DNA of 64,000 bases from Carya illinoinensis (GCF_018687715.1 NC_056756.1:33455980-33519979), one strand, 5' to 3'; positions 1 to 12,440 are shown, numbered from the stretch's first letter. A program made the numbers and translations. The notes: generated from the letters alone by a model not told the origin.

Positions 1-1012
1 ACCATAAACAAGTCAAAGTACAATTAACAGTACTGTCAGGCTGACAATCAGCGCAAATACTGTTCCCAAAATTTTTGATGCTTCCCAGCCGCTATTTTAA
101 TAAAAAAGAAAAAGCACCATCAACACCATTCATCACCACACCTTATCTCATTTCTATGTTCACATTTATGTGTGATTTGAAAAACTTTCTGAGCCTAGTG
201 TTTTTTTATAAGTTATTTCTTCTCTGAGGTTGCACGCAGAGGCCAAAGAAACAGAAATACATGTAGAATCTAGTTTTTTTTTTTTACAAATAACCTCAGC
301 AAGATTTTGTAATGACATGTACTCCAAAAAACTATGTTACTAAAATGTAACATGGGTTACAGGACTAGGGTTAAATAAACTTATTGCAAGACCTAAAGAA
401 CTGGCTTTGGTCATGCCCAAAATAGTTGACCTTTCTTACTCTTGGAGAGGTAAGATGTGCACAAATTGCAGCAATGTGGAAGATGGTTCCTACTGGCCTA
501 GTATGGTGCATCTAGAAGTAAAGTAATGATGGGAATTTTGAGGAGTGTTACCAGACACTGAAGGAGCTTTATTTTTAATACTCTTTTCCTTTGGACAACC
601 TGATTTTAATGGGCTAATTTTTCATTATCTTCTTGTATCTTTTACTACCCCTAGACAGATGTCTCTCTTGTATCACCTCGTGTACGGCTTTTGCATTGAT
701 TAACAAAGTTCTTTTACTCATTAAAATAAAGGATTTGATACAACCAACCATTAGGGCTTAACGAAGTGTTTAAAAAACATGTGCAGGACTCTGCAGCAGT
801 CCCTTTATTGGTTTAATACAGTTAATATAAACTTATAACGAGTAACAGGACATAATCTTGACTATCAACTCGTACCATGAGCACTGTAAGACTAATGTAG
901 GAACATTCTTCTTCAAATATGTCACATCTCCTACAACTGGATGCATTGAATTATTAAAATCTTGACAAGTTAACACATATCAACGACTAAATCCAACGAT
1001 GCCGATGTTTAC
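1..1012 (-). other. Intron 2 of the SRP receptor beta gene
   Basis: AT-rich sequence after the exon 2 donor (GT at 1012-1011 on the minus strand). I found no further SRPRB exon here. A pyrimidine-rich acceptor-like site followed by a short open stretch on the minus strand at about 30-94 matches no SRPRB exon I know. Confidence 0.6.
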
Positions 1013-1421
1013 CTGATAGAATAGAACAGTTTTCCCACTGCCACTGAGCCCAGTTAGCACGATGGTATTAGATTTCGTGCGCTTTAACACCCGAACTGCC
1101 ACGCAAAGCGAAACGTCAGGTAAAAATACACATAAACGTTTGATATGACAAAAACACACCAGATTCGTGGATGAGCATATTGAACATAAAAGTAGAGCCA
1201 AGTAATTAAGAATGTGACAGCATAATACTCAAAAGGAGCAAAAGGGTTGTGAATAACAAGACAGCGAGAGCAGCGTAGAGCTGGGTTGGTGGAATCTGCT
1301 GAATGTATTCAATCCCTTGGTTCAACCATTGCTCTAGTTGATTCTTCCACGGCTCCAGTTGGTTCTTCCACTGCTCCAAATGGTTCTTCCACTGCTCTGC
1401 TCCTGCCATTGCTTCTTCCAC
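1013..1421 (-). CDS. SRPRB: Signal recognition particle receptor subunit beta (partial, first two coding exons)
   Basis: This is the 5' part of the beta subunit of the SRP receptor, the membrane-anchored GTPase that docks SRP-ribosome complexes on the ER. Exon 1 is 1229-1421 and exon 2 is 1013-1095; the intron 1096-1228 has GT-AG ends. Together they encode 92 residues, ending in phase 0. Seen: a Gln/Trp-rich N-terminus, one membrane segment at about residues 48-66, a basic KRTK stretch, and the G1 loop GLSGSGKT at residues 80-87 followed by VLFYQ, all typical of plant SRPRB. The start is the first ATG of the exon and fits the family. The second intron begins at 1012, and exon 3 (normally starting LRDGS) was not found in 1-1012, so the gene continues off the left edge. 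Residues 10-37 form a 7-residue tandem repeat that I do not recall in other plants. Confidence 0.93.
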
Positions 1422-1705
1422 AATTAAATCTCCGCCTCCTCAGCACTTGTGAAACTCTGAGATCTAAAGACACGAACCAATTTAAATGTTTGTGGCATTT
1501 ACAGTGAGAAGAGGGAGGGGAAAAAAGAAGAAGGAAAACTTGGAATTCGAATTCAAAAAGCACAGGAAAATCGAGAAAAGTGTATGGTCGGAGATCTCGA
1601 TTGAGTCAAAGTTACCTGCTCAAAGACCTCCCCAGAGACTATGGGAGAGTACACCTCCAGAAAAGCAATTGAAAGACGCGAAAGCGTCTCCAACTGCAAG
1701 CCCTA
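1422..1705 (-). promoter_or_regulatory. Presumed 5' leader and promoter of SRPRB
   Basis: Only about 285 bp separate the SRPRB start codon from the end of a DNA transposon at 1706. The interval must hold the 5' UTR and core promoter unless transcription starts inside the transposon. No convincing TATA box was seen. An inserted element this close to a housekeeping gene may have replaced its distal promoter. Confidence 0.4.
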
Positions 1706-4258
1706 AAGGGGTGTAACCGGTCTGGTCTGGTTTTAGACAAAATCTAGGACCGAACTGGTAGGTACCGATTTTGCATTTTTCAAAACCGATTATGCACCGG
1801 TTACCCTCTTAAACTGGTACTCCAGTTTTATCCGTTTCTGGTCCGGTCTGGTCCGATTTTAATAAAATACAAATTTGTCATAAAAAAAAAAATAATAATA
1901 GTAACAAAAATAAAATTAATAAAAGCAGCAATAACTATATAATAATATTAATATTAGACTATTAGTATAGCTTTATAAAACACAATTACAATTTGCACAA
2001 GTACAAAAATAAAACACGATTACACAGATTAGTAAATAACATCTACTAGATTTCAGATTCAAAATCCTAAATTACAATCACAAAATTACACAAACACAAT
2101 CACAAAAATTACAATTACAAATTACAGATTACAAATTACAATTACACACAATTACACAAACACAATCACAAAAATCCTAAATTTCGGATTCAACAACCCT
2201 AATAACACAAATACCGTCTACCAGATTTCAAAGTAATTTCACAAACACAATCACAAAACCCGAATAACACAAACACAATCACAAAACCCTAATGATTCAT
2301 ATCAGGTTTCAAAGTAATTTCAAATAACTTAAATTAGTGAAATGAAAAAAAAATAATGGAGAAAAATTACCGTGAGGAATTGAAGACAGAGAGACGTGAG
2401 AGAGGGGCTGCCGGCTGCGCGAGGGGCTGCGTGAGTCGTGACTCAGGGAAAGATGAGAGGCTCAGAGGCCAGCGCAGGGGAGGTTCGACGGCGAGAGTGA
2501 GGTGAGGCCGTAAGGCTGTGAGGGGAGGTTCCACGGCGAGTGAGTTGTGGCCGAGGGTCTGTGCGAGGCAGGCTGCGGCCTGCGTGAGAGACGAAGTAGA
2601 GAAGGACTACTGAGGGAAGCTACGCCAGAATGAAGACAGAAGAATGGAGGGAAAGGTAGAGAGAGAGACGCGAGGAGGGGCATTTTTAGGGGTTTCGGAG
2701 AGGAAACGGCGCCGTTTCCTTTGTTTAGGGGGACTTGGGCTGCTGGGCTTTTGTGAGTCCACTCGGCTTTCTAGCCCGCTGGACGTATTAATATACTAGT
2801 GAAAGGTACCTTGCACATAGTTCCTGATCTCAAAAGAAAAAAAGATTTTTATAAATTTGCAAAAAATAATGAAGTAGAAATTGGATCAAGTTTTAGAATG
2901 AAAGTCTTGTTAAATTTTAAGGTAAATTGGTTGATAAAATTTATTTGAGAAAAAATTAAAAAGACAAATATATAACCTAACAACATCATCATCTCATAAT
3001 CGCTTTAACTTAAAATGTAAAAGAAAATACCAATTCTATTAATATAAAGAAAAAAAATCAGATGACTATCAATGAATTAACTCCATTTCATTAATGTAAT
3101 ATTAATGTTATAGATGAATGAATTTATTTGTCGAAGAAAGATATATCAATAATGTGACATTTAATATGTGATTAGTATTATCGTATAACTATATAATAGT
3201 ATTAATATTAGACTATTAGTATAACTATATATTAGTATTAGTTATGGTGATTTAGAATAATTATATTAATATAACTATAACTGTAGTCTATATTAAAATA
3301 TTAATATTAGTATATATGTGATTATTTTATTTAGTATAGTGATTATATACTAATTTATACATAGATTTAAAGTATATTACCAATAGTAATATAGTATTAG
3401 ACTATTAGTATCATTATAAATATTAGTATTAATTATAGTGATTATAATAACTATATATTAGTATTTGTTAATTGTTATAGTAAGTTTAGTTTATTATAAC
3501 TATATTATTGATAGACTATATTAATAGTATTAGTATAGTAATTTAGTATTAGTATTACTATATCATTATTTTATATGTGATTATTTAGTATAATGATTTA
3601 TATACTAATTTATACATAGACTTAAAGTATAATATTAATAGCAATATAGCATTAGACTATTAGTATTTAGTATTAGGTCATAAAATGTAAATTGGATCAA
3701 TATAAATTATATACTAATATATGTTAGTATTATTAATCCACTAATGTCTTATGTATTTATCAAAAAATATATATATATATATATATATATTGATAGTTTT
3801 AAGTTATTAGGCCATCAAAATTTAGTAATAATATTTGAGTGAGTTTCTTTCATTTCACGTTCTTACTTCTTATGATAAAATGTTATTAATATATATATTT
3901 ATAATATTATATATTTAAAGCATATGATCAATTAAATTTTCATTTTAAGATTAAACTTTTATTCTATAAATTATAATAACATTATTTTATATATAATTAT
4001 AATTTATATTATTATATATATTATACATAAAAATTATAAATAATATAAAACATATTATATATAATATTAAACAATAAATCAAATATATATTAAATAGAAT
4101 CAGTCCGGTCCAAGCAAAAAATGTATGGAACCAAAATCGGACCGATTCTAAAAATGTTTTATTTTTGGGAACCAGTTTTCAGACTGGACTGGTCCAAAAC
4201 TAGGACAACCGGTCCAGTCCAGTCCGAATTAGTTTTTTGAATTTTTTTTACACCCCTA
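1706..4258. mobile_element. Non-autonomous DNA transposon, 2.55 kb, no transposase
   Basis: The ends are inverted copies: AGGGGTGTAA at 1707-1716 and TTACACCCCT at 4248-4257. Each is followed inward by a run of GGTCCGGTC/GGTCTGGTCTGG-type motifs in opposite orientation (1717-1860 and 4100-4225). A CTA flanks each side (1703-1705 and 4259-4261), so a 3-bp target duplication is possible. Inside are AT-rich low-complexity sequence (1900-2340 and 2820-4100), an (AT)n tract near 3767-3790, and a GC-rich block at 2340-2720. Read on the minus strand, that block looks like a CT-rich leader exon with a GT donor near 2371. It contains a perfect 20-bp palindrome at 2701-2720. No transposase ORF remains. 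The superfamily is unresolved; a hAT derivative is my guess from the terminal motifs. Confidence 0.6.
2701..2720. repeat. Perfect 20-bp palindrome AGGAAACGGCGCCGTTTCCT
   Basis: The 20 bases read identically on both strands. It lies just upstream of the GC-rich, CT-leader-like block in the transposon, where a promoter would sit on the minus strand. It may be a dimeric protein-binding site left from the autonomous parent. Confidence 0.8.
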
Positions 4259-4273
4259 CTAAACATGATATAT

Positions 4274-4335
4274 TGATCGATTTTTTCCAGGATTACGCTT
4301 TGTATGATCAATTTTTTCCAGGATTACGCTTTGTA
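4274..4335 (+). repeat. 31-bp tandem duplication
   Basis: Two near-identical 31-bp units (4274-4304 and 4305-4335), each containing TTTTTTCCAGGATTACGC, differ by one base. They are followed by a degenerate partial third copy. They lie just outside the right end of the DNA transposon. No function is apparent. Confidence 0.8.
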
Positions 4336-4462
4336 CCATCAATTTCGTCCAGCTTCTTCGAAGGGTATGATTAGTATTTTATACTTGTTTTTTTTATTTG
4401 TTATATCATGTAGCCTAGCCATTAAACACCAAAAATCTTCATTAATTACTTAAGCATATAAT

Positions 4463-4628
4463 GAGAAATGATCGTGAGTGTGCAAGTATTTTATAATTTT
4501 TTTTGAAAAAAATGAATAAATACGAGACTCACATAAAAAGAAATTAATTTTTTAATAGTGGATCCCACTCTTTTTCAAAACGACTGCATGACACTTGTGT
4601 ACTCCACAATTATATGTGACATTACTCG
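4463..4628. mobile_element. MULE-type MITE, copy 1, with 9-bp target duplication
   Basis: A 166-bp element opens with GAGAAATG and closes with CATTACTCG. It is flanked by perfect 9-bp direct repeats GCATATAAT (4454-4462 and 4629-4637). Nine-base duplications are characteristic of Mutator-like elements. On the minus strand it aligns with the MITE at 18406-18578, sharing the TTTGAAAAAGAGTGGG-type core, so the two are one family in opposite orientation. Confidence 0.8.
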
Positions 4629-4759
4629 GCATATAATAGATATAACTCAAGATAATAAAATAGTCTGAAGAGTGACATTACCCTTCCATTCTAAGAAATA
4701 TGGAAGAAAAAGTAAGTTTAATTTTTTGTAAGAGTTACAAAATAAAATAGAGGGCATCT

Positions 4760-7313
4760 TGAAAGGGGTAAAAATAGCTAAGGCTCAATATGACATCCAA
4801 AGCTTAATCCACCACAAGAGGCATTAGAAGCAAGTGGTAAAAATGATACAAGGGGACAAAGGCTGAAAAGAGAAAAGAAATGTGTCAAAAGGAAGTAACG
4901 GAAATGATGGATAAAAAAAAAAAAATAGAGAATGAGGGTCACAAGTCAAGCACCACTAATGGGTGCATAAAAACAGGGATATGAGATCAAATATCAAGGA
5001 CTTCTAGGGGACAAAGGTGAGATATTCTTCAACCTTTAGATAGAAGCTTCAGTTTGATTTATTTCCAGGTAGTACGCATCACCAACTCTGCTTGTATATT
5101 GAGCTATGAGAAATCATGAAAGACTGTGAAATACACCATTTTATAGTGGATTTGCCATCTAAACTACCCATGGACATAAGCCAAGTATCGAATCATGTAA
5201 ATTTATGTCTCATTCTCGATTCATGTTTTTTGTATTTATTTTCTATTTACTGAAATGGGCGTACATATGGACACCGTACTGCAGCTATGGATCACAGTCT
5301 AGGACTTCAAATGACATCAACCGAGGCCTTAAAATATTATCGTGGGTAGTGGAGGACTTCTCCTATTCCTACCAAACATGTCTTAACAGTTAGCACCGTC
5401 TGTGGGATACGATTATTCTCTACATCGAAAGTGGGAGAATGATGATTTTCTATTGTACGAAATCATTCCTGAATGAGGAGATGACATTCCCCTCATATAA
5501 GTATTCTCAACTTTACATCTCTTATTTTTACAAATACTTCCACTAAAAAATCAAGAGGCGAGAACCCAAAGCGCAGACATGTACTATGCACTTAAAGTGT
5601 GCCACACTTACAGATCGACATGTTGTGCACAGTGTATGGGTAGAGGTCGGGCATGACACTTGAGGAGCATCTTGACCATGCATGTTGCAATATGGGTGCA
5701 TGGTGTAGGCGTTGCTCACTCACTGTGAGCCAAGCACAATCGTTGTCAGCCACCACATGGACCATCAACGACTTCTGTCGCTACCAAGGTGGTCCCCGAT
5801 CGTGGAGGTGACACTCGCCACAATAACCTCATGCATGTCCCAAGCCGCCTCGTCCACCAATGGTGGGATCGGCAAAGGTCCCTAACCATCATGGTTGTGC
5901 ACATTGTGGTCCCAACCATGGAGGTCGAGCACGTAATGTGCACCTAGGGGCTCACTCTTGGTGAACAACTGTCGGTCACCAAATTTGTATTTCTCCTAGC
6001 TGGTTCAATGTCAAGCTTTGCACTCACATCAGAATAGCAATGCCAACACAACATCTTCTCCAGTAAACGCCGATTATTTACACTCAAGCCACAATTATTG
6101 CTAGCAAATTACCTCTGGAAAAAAAGTTTCAGGATTCCACAATTGCCTCTCGCGAGTTTCTTTTAGGAACTAATCGACCGCAATTGCCTAAGATGGACCT
6201 AAGGGGTCGACGAGCTCCCTGACCATTTAAGCGTAGGTTACTACAAGCAAACTCTAACATCAATGCCAAAACGGAAACATAAAAAAAAAAAAGAGACTCA
6301 CACCGAGTGGTAAAAATAAACTGAACGCTCACAAGAATACACACTCTTTACTTCTAGGCAAAAGTTCGCACCTAATCCGAGCTCCACGCTCACACCTAAC
6401 GTGGTTGAGTCATCTTCCGTCTAGCTCTACAAGTCGAGCTCCGTGCTCGCACCCAACACAATTGAACCATCTCCTGCCTAGCTTTACAAGTCGAGCCTCG
6501 CACTCGGCCTGAACTTGCTTGACTGTTGGAAGCTGTGCCTGGTTATTGTGAGTGAGCAAGCCAAGCCCTGCACTCGGAAATCATGATCATTTCAACAACT
6601 GGAAGACCAATGACCAATTTTTGTAGTTTATATTTTCTACAAATAGCTTGATTTAAAGATTTTCAAGGCTTTCTTATTAAGCAAGATGACCTTAAGAATC
6701 ATGTTGTAACTAAAAGGGATAAAAATAACCCAGGCCTAATATGGCATCCCAGGCTCAGACCACCACAAGGGGCATTAGGAAGCAAGTGGTAAAATGGAGA
6801 TGAGGGGAAAAGGCTGAAAAGAGAAAAGAATAGTGTCAGAGGGAGGTAACGGAAAGGAGGAGAAAAAAGAGAGAAGATGGGTCAGGCACACAAACTAGGT
6901 AGCGAAGTGACAAAAAGAAATCACTGCAGGGGCATGAAAAGAGGGATATGAGATCAAACATTAGGGGACTTATGGACAACAAAAGGCAAGAGCTTCTTCA
7001 AATTCTATGCGTAAGTTTCAGTTTTATTTATTTCCAATTAGCAGGGGCCATCGACCTGGTATGTACAATGAGCTATGAGAGATTGTAAAGTAGACCATTT
7101 ATAGTAGATTTGTCATTTAAATGACTCGCGGACATAGGCATTGTGCCGAACTATATAAATTCATGTGTCTCATTCTCTATTTATGTTAATTGTATTTATT
7201 TTCTATTTATTAAAATGGGATACGTACGGACACCGTACCACCACTCCAAAACACAACAAGAGATTGACTTCTTCTCCCTTCCTAACCCGTTACTACAAAA
7301 CAGGTCTCTAACA
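4760..7313 (+). mobile_element. Non-coding LTR retrotransposon, 2.55 kb, with 5-bp target duplication
   Basis: Two direct repeats bound the element: LTR1 4760-5388 and LTR2 6711-7313. They begin TGAAAGGGG / TAAAAGGGA and end TTAACA / CTAACA. A 5-bp direct repeat CATCT flanks the whole (4755-4759 and 7314-7318). Directly after LTR1 comes TTAGCACCGTCTGTGGGA (5390-5407), which resembles the primer-binding region of Tat/Ogre-type gypsy elements as I recall it. The interior (5389-6710) has no gag or pol; it is GC-richer than the flanks and contains a 57-bp tandem repeat near 6378-6500. No clear polypurine tract precedes LTR2. It would need proteins from another element to move. Confidence 0.85.
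6378..6510 (+). repeat. 57-bp tandem repeat inside the LTR element
   Basis: The motif TCGAGCTCC(A/G)(C/T)GCTC recurs at about 6378, 6435 and 6492, spacing 57 bp, with the intervening CAAGTCGAGC and CATCTTCC-type sequence also conserved. There are about 2.3 copies, with no coding potential. Confidence 0.7.
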
Positions 7314-7318
7314 CATCT

Positions 7319-10162
7319 AGTCCAAAATGAAAATGTTGATGGACAGAAGTAGGTACAGCGAGAATGAGTATAAGTTTAAAGGAAAATACTACTTTCCTAG
7401 AGGATTTCTACTGCCAAAAGTTTTTTTTAATTTTTTTTACTTAGTGATTAAGTATTTTTAAATGAATATGTGTTTTAAAAATAAAATTAAAAAAAAAAAC
7501 TTCGAAATAGTTTTTAAAAAATGGTGAAAGAAAAAAGAAAAAAAGAAGAAGAAAGGATTTTAACTGATCAGTAGAGAATCCTCTATGTACTATCTGTGTC
7601 CAAATTTAAATGTAAAAAAAAAAAATTATATAATAAATCTCTTTTTATTTATATCCTATTCATGTGATGACGCCGTATTATTCCACAAATCCAAACCCAT
7701 CTCTGAATTTGAATGCATTGGAGCCTCATTCATTATTCATCTGGTTTAAATTAAACTGTAAAAACAATGAAGTTCACCGTGAATGGAAATTAGTTAGTCA
7801 AGCGAGGCCACGTACGCAGTTGCTTGTGAAAATTTGGTCGAGAAGAAATGATTAAGAGCAGTTTGAGCAAACATTGGCGTCTAAAATCAATGGTACTAGG
7901 GTTGTTACTTAATTAATCCAAGCAGACATCCAACGACATGCATGCAGCATGAAAAGCTAATGTTGTATTTACACGTAGTCATTTCTTCGATCTGTTTTGG
8001 ACCATAATGAATAGATTAATAGAATTGGCAATGGCCCCATAAGTTATACTCTTCAACGTAATGTTTCTTTTGCAGCCACCAACACAAGAAACTAACCTCA
8101 ATTAGGAACAAATACGTTGACATGCAGAGGGATTCATGGTACAACAACAGGGGTGTATTTGCAAGTAAAGATCATTGGGCCTTGGCAATATGCTGTGGTG
8201 AGGTACAAAATGAAATGGATAGAAGAAATTAGAAAATGGGTGTGTAAGGGGGCGACAAAGAGTGACTTTTCTGCATGCATGCTAGTTTTTTGAACTTGAG
8301 CAAACTAATTACTATACCTAGCAAACACAGAGACAATAGATGGGCATGCAAGAAAGTTGGATATTGAAACCAAATTGATGAAAGGGAAGCTAAATTTGAT
8401 GGTGCATGGAATAATTAAGGTATGCAAAATTGGGGGAGTGGGTTTTGCGTTCTGCAATGAAAATGGTGGGTTCTAAGCTAACATTGCGAAGGCACTAAGA
8501 AGCGATATTTAGAGTCTAAAACAAGAAAGCCCATGTATTAAATAGTCCAAATCTAAGACGCCAGAGGCTAACCTACGAGCCCAAAGATTGGTACGAGTCC
8601 AAGGGTTGGTCTTATTAATATATATTATAGATAATGAGAATAGATAACGCATCGATTTATTAGAAAGACGATTACTCTAATTTACATATAGAGTTTTTAA
8701 AATAAAATTTAAAAATCAATCGTTATCACTATCATCACACTTCTATAAATAACATTTAAATGTAACACATTTACAACATTCTTTCATAGACTTATATTGA
8801 TATCACTTCTCTCTAACTTAGGTATTGGAATTCCACTGGACACTTTATGTTGCTCTCTCATTTCGTTGTAGATTATCCATGCTGTTGGTGATGTGGAACA
8901 CTAACAGGCAGTTTCAGGATGTAGTAAATGCCAAATTCGTTGAGATTTAACAAGGATAGGACAGCCCATTACAACAAACAAACAAAAACAAAGAGAGAAA
9001 GAGAGAAAACAAGTTAGGTAGGAAGGACAAGTTTTGGAACCTCTCTCAACTAAATTCTTAATATGAATTACATGTACCTATATTTAAAAGGTCCTAAACC
9101 CATCTTATTCTCCATCTAAAAAGATTCTTTATCTTAGATGAAATCCATTTTGAGCTTTTAGGTGTTAAGTACTAATTAAAATCATTTTTGAGCTTTTTTT
9201 TTTAATTATTATTTTCTTTTCCCATGTTTCGAATTTTGTGACTTTGATCCTGCTTGTATTTGTCAATTTCTACGATCAGGATTCTCTCTATTAACTACTC
9301 TTAACGACAAATTTCAGGTTAAGGGAGTGGTCGCACTACAACTCATACTTAATTGGCTCAAGGCCAGTGCCGCAACCACCTCGATCCATTGCCACCGCCC
9401 TTGAGCCAAGGGCTGATCTTACCACCATTCTTGGATTAGTCCAGATATCCATCTTAAATAACATTTTCCCATTTACGAACTCCACATATTACATATTACA
9501 TATGATTGCAAGGATGGGAAAATTAGAAAGGAATATTTTAGAAGTGCTTGACTGTTGACTTGGACTGAATCACATTCAAGTTCCTAAGAGGAACTAAAGT
9601 AGCAAAAAGTCAGTAATCGCATTGCATCATTGTCAAGACTCAAAACACAATGTATACGCAGCAATATTGCAAGTCAATATTCAGCAGTGTCTGCACATTA
9701 AAGTTTAAAACCCGCCCCCCCAATATTCAAATTTACACGTACACACACACACAAGACCACAAGACTGTAAAAGCAAAGTCCCCACGTTTCACGCAATCTA
9801 TACATATAATAAACATTTTTCTTCACGTTTCTTTATTTATTTGTACTTGGACGTCGTTCCTTCTCGTTCACAAGCCGCCCAAAGTTTTTCTCCAAGAAAG
9901 TTTGGACGTGTCGTTCACGAGTCCATGACATGGTTTACCCAGAAAATGATATTGCCAAATGCCATTAAGTTTGACGAAGACTTGTATATTAATCTGTGTT
10001 CAATTTTGGGTTTCTACTTGGCGATGATCAATATGTCCATTCTGTCAAGAATTACTTATATTATTTATAAATAATAATGAATTGTTTTGTTAATAGTAAT
10101 GAATTATTTATAAATAATAATGAAATAATACGAGAACAATTTAGTTCTCAAAAAGACTTTCA
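7319..10162. other. Intergenic, no gene recognised
   Basis: AT-rich intergenic DNA with A/T homopolymers and no ORF showing a recognisable domain or splice pattern. The stretch 7380-7610 resembles a small AT-rich MITE in base composition, but I could not define its ends. Confidence 0.5.
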
Positions 10163-10335
10163 GGTTGCGTTTGGATATTAAGATAATCTCAAATGAATAG
10201 TAAATAAAATGTAGTGAAAACAATAATAAAAAAATATTGAATAGTAGTGAATAATAATATAAAATAATAAAAAATATGTAAAAAGTTTTGATAAAATAAC
10301 GAATAGTAGTGTACTCCACTACCCAAACCCGCCCT
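10163..10335. mobile_element. Degenerate MITE (GCGTTTGGAT-type ends)
   Basis: About 170 bp begin with TTGCGTTTGGAT and end with CCCAAACCCGCCCT, a weak inverted match. The AT-rich interior has repeated GAATAGTA motifs. The region 18656-18805 looks like the same family in the other orientation, sharing CACTACTATTCAATA-like blocks. The target duplication is not resolved. Confidence 0.45.
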
Positions 10336-11191
10336 GGGTCTCTCTCATTCAAATCAGGTGAGAAAATACATCATTAAAAACGTTAAAAATTTGCTTGGGG
10401 TATATGAAAAGTCAGACATATGGTTTTATAACCAATTTAGGGTCCCCATGTGAATGTAACTCGAGAGAAGTATAATATTGGATGCAAATTGCAATGTCTA
10501 AAGTCAGTGACAGAGAGATCTAGCAGCTGTACAGTGTTGACCATGCATGGTTGGTATTATATATGCTGCATGAGTAACGATACTCACATAACACATTTCA
10601 CAATATGTGTTACAAAATAAAGATATTTTTATAAAATAATATTATTTTTATAAGGTATTTTACAATAATGACCTTGTCTTGATGACGGATTAGTTTCTTG
10701 GAGTAGATAACATAGTTGGTATTTTCTAACTTGCTGCCAAAATACCAAAGGTAGCCTATTGACATTTTAATACCATACCAATTGCTAATATATATGTTAT
10801 ATGATCATATTTGACAGTGACTCTAATCCAAATCAAAATTTGTGTGCCTATTAAAGTACTCATTTTCGTGACTAATGTTCATGTGAATAGAATAAAATAG
10901 AATACAACTAGCTAGTCTTATAGTTTAGATCATAATTAGATCCAACTTGAACTTTATTATATAAATATATATAAAATAAAAATAATAATAAAAGAAAAGA
11001 AAAAATAGAGAAGTAGCTAAATTATGATTGAATTTGATCAACCTTGCAAATCATCAAGTGGTCAGTTTTCTCTCCAAACTTCAGTTGTATTCTATATAAC
11101 AATGAGAAATGTTTTAAATACAAAAGAATTTCATAAAAATAAACTCACAAACTAATGTTTAACAAGAAGAAAAATGATTGAATAGTCTCTA
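10336..11191. other. Intergenic, no gene recognised
   Basis: AT-rich sequence without an ORF or splice pattern that I could assign. Confidence 0.5.
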
Positions 11192-11655
11192 TGTCCCATC
11201 TGCAAGAATGAGGATGAAACAATTATCCATGCTTTGTGCTCTTATCCTGCTACAAGTGATGTATGGGGTCGAGAATGCAAGTCCAGTGCAGAAATGGACT
11301 AGTAGAGGTGTGAATTTCGTCCAGCTGTAGGAAAAGTTGTCTCGGTATTACAGATTGGTAAACTGGAAGAAACTATAGTAATACTAAGAAGAACTTGGTT
11401 GAGAATGAACAAACTATAGCAATACCACGAGGCTATAACTTCAAAAGGAGATCAACTGGAAAGGGAAGGATCAAATGGAAGCAATGATGTATGGAGACCT
11501 CCAAAGGAGGGTATGATAAAGGAGAGAAATGCTGGATAGAAGATAGCTAGACCTACTGAAATTCAAAGTCATGTTATTAACAACATTGCTTGTATTCCTC
11601 GATTTGGATGAAATGCAATGAAGATGTATTTTGTTTAAAAAAAAAAAAAAAGAAA
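11192..11655 (+). pseudogene. 5'-truncated LINE (L1-type) remnant with poly(A) tail
   Basis: Translation from 11192 gives CPICKNEDETIIHALCSYP followed by VWG. This is the zinc-finger region that follows the reverse transcriptase in plant L1-type LINEs (zf-RVT pattern C-x2-C...H-x3-C). It stops at a TAG after 11300. Later sequence is LINE-like but degenerate, and the copy ends in an A-rich tail near 11638-11655. Length and tail fit 5' truncation during target-primed insertion. Target duplications were not identified. Confidence 0.65.
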
Positions 11656-12440
11656 TATATACAACATTTAGTTATTATAATATTCGACGTTATGTGTTTG
11701 GATCTCTTCAATAATATTAAATATTGTAGGATCTATGTATTAATGTCTCTGTCGATTTCGATCAGTTATGGAAATTAAACACCGCTTGAAGCTCATAGCA
11801 AATTTAAAAAACAAAACCCTACATTTAGGACACCCAATATTCCTCTCTTTGTCTCTCATGTATTCTTCTTGGATCCAACGTTTTACCACCGATCCATGTC
11901 TGCCTCTTAGGTTCCCCCAATTGGACCACAACAATTAGCTACGACTCTTAAATGCCACGGCCAATTAAAAACAAACAAACAAAACGTATTAAAATGTGAC
12001 TTGATATAATACGTTAAATTATAAAATTAATAAAATTACATTAATATATAAATTTATTATATATAATATTTTTGTATCTATAATATCGATATGAAAAAAA
12101 TTATCTTTAAAAGATGAATCTTATTTTTTTTCAATAAAAATATAATAAATTTGATCACCTTAAAATTATATCTAATTATCTACCGTTACAAATCGGCAGC
12201 CTCAAAGATCCAAAACAGTTGCGGTTGAAATGTTGGATCCAGACAAGAAAAAGAAAGGAAGGAAAGAAACGTTGGTCACAAGGCGGGGGTGGTAGGTGAG
12301 GCATGTGTGTGAACTCCAACACCCTCGTATCTAACTGATGACTTGCTTCCCGCTCACGATCCCAACCCAACTAACTCTTCCATTTTTTCTATTTCTTTTT
12401 TATTATTTTTTTTCGGAAAAAAGGGAAAGAAATAGAAACT
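11656..12440. other. Upstream region of the ATP-citrate lyase gene
   Basis: Mostly AT-rich intergenic DNA, with a more mixed-composition part at 12180-12440 that should contain distal promoter elements of the downstream gene. No separate gene was recognised. Confidence 0.45.

Noticed and set aside
30..94. Minus-strand acceptor-like site followed by a short open frame (GNSICADC in one frame, a hydrophobic stretch in another)
   Set aside because: Could be an exon, but it does not match SRPRB, the two candidate frames disagree, and it is cut by the window edge.
2462..2683. 73-codon minus-strand Ser/Pro-rich ORF
   Set aside because: It lies in the CT-rich leader-like block of a DNA transposon and has no domain.
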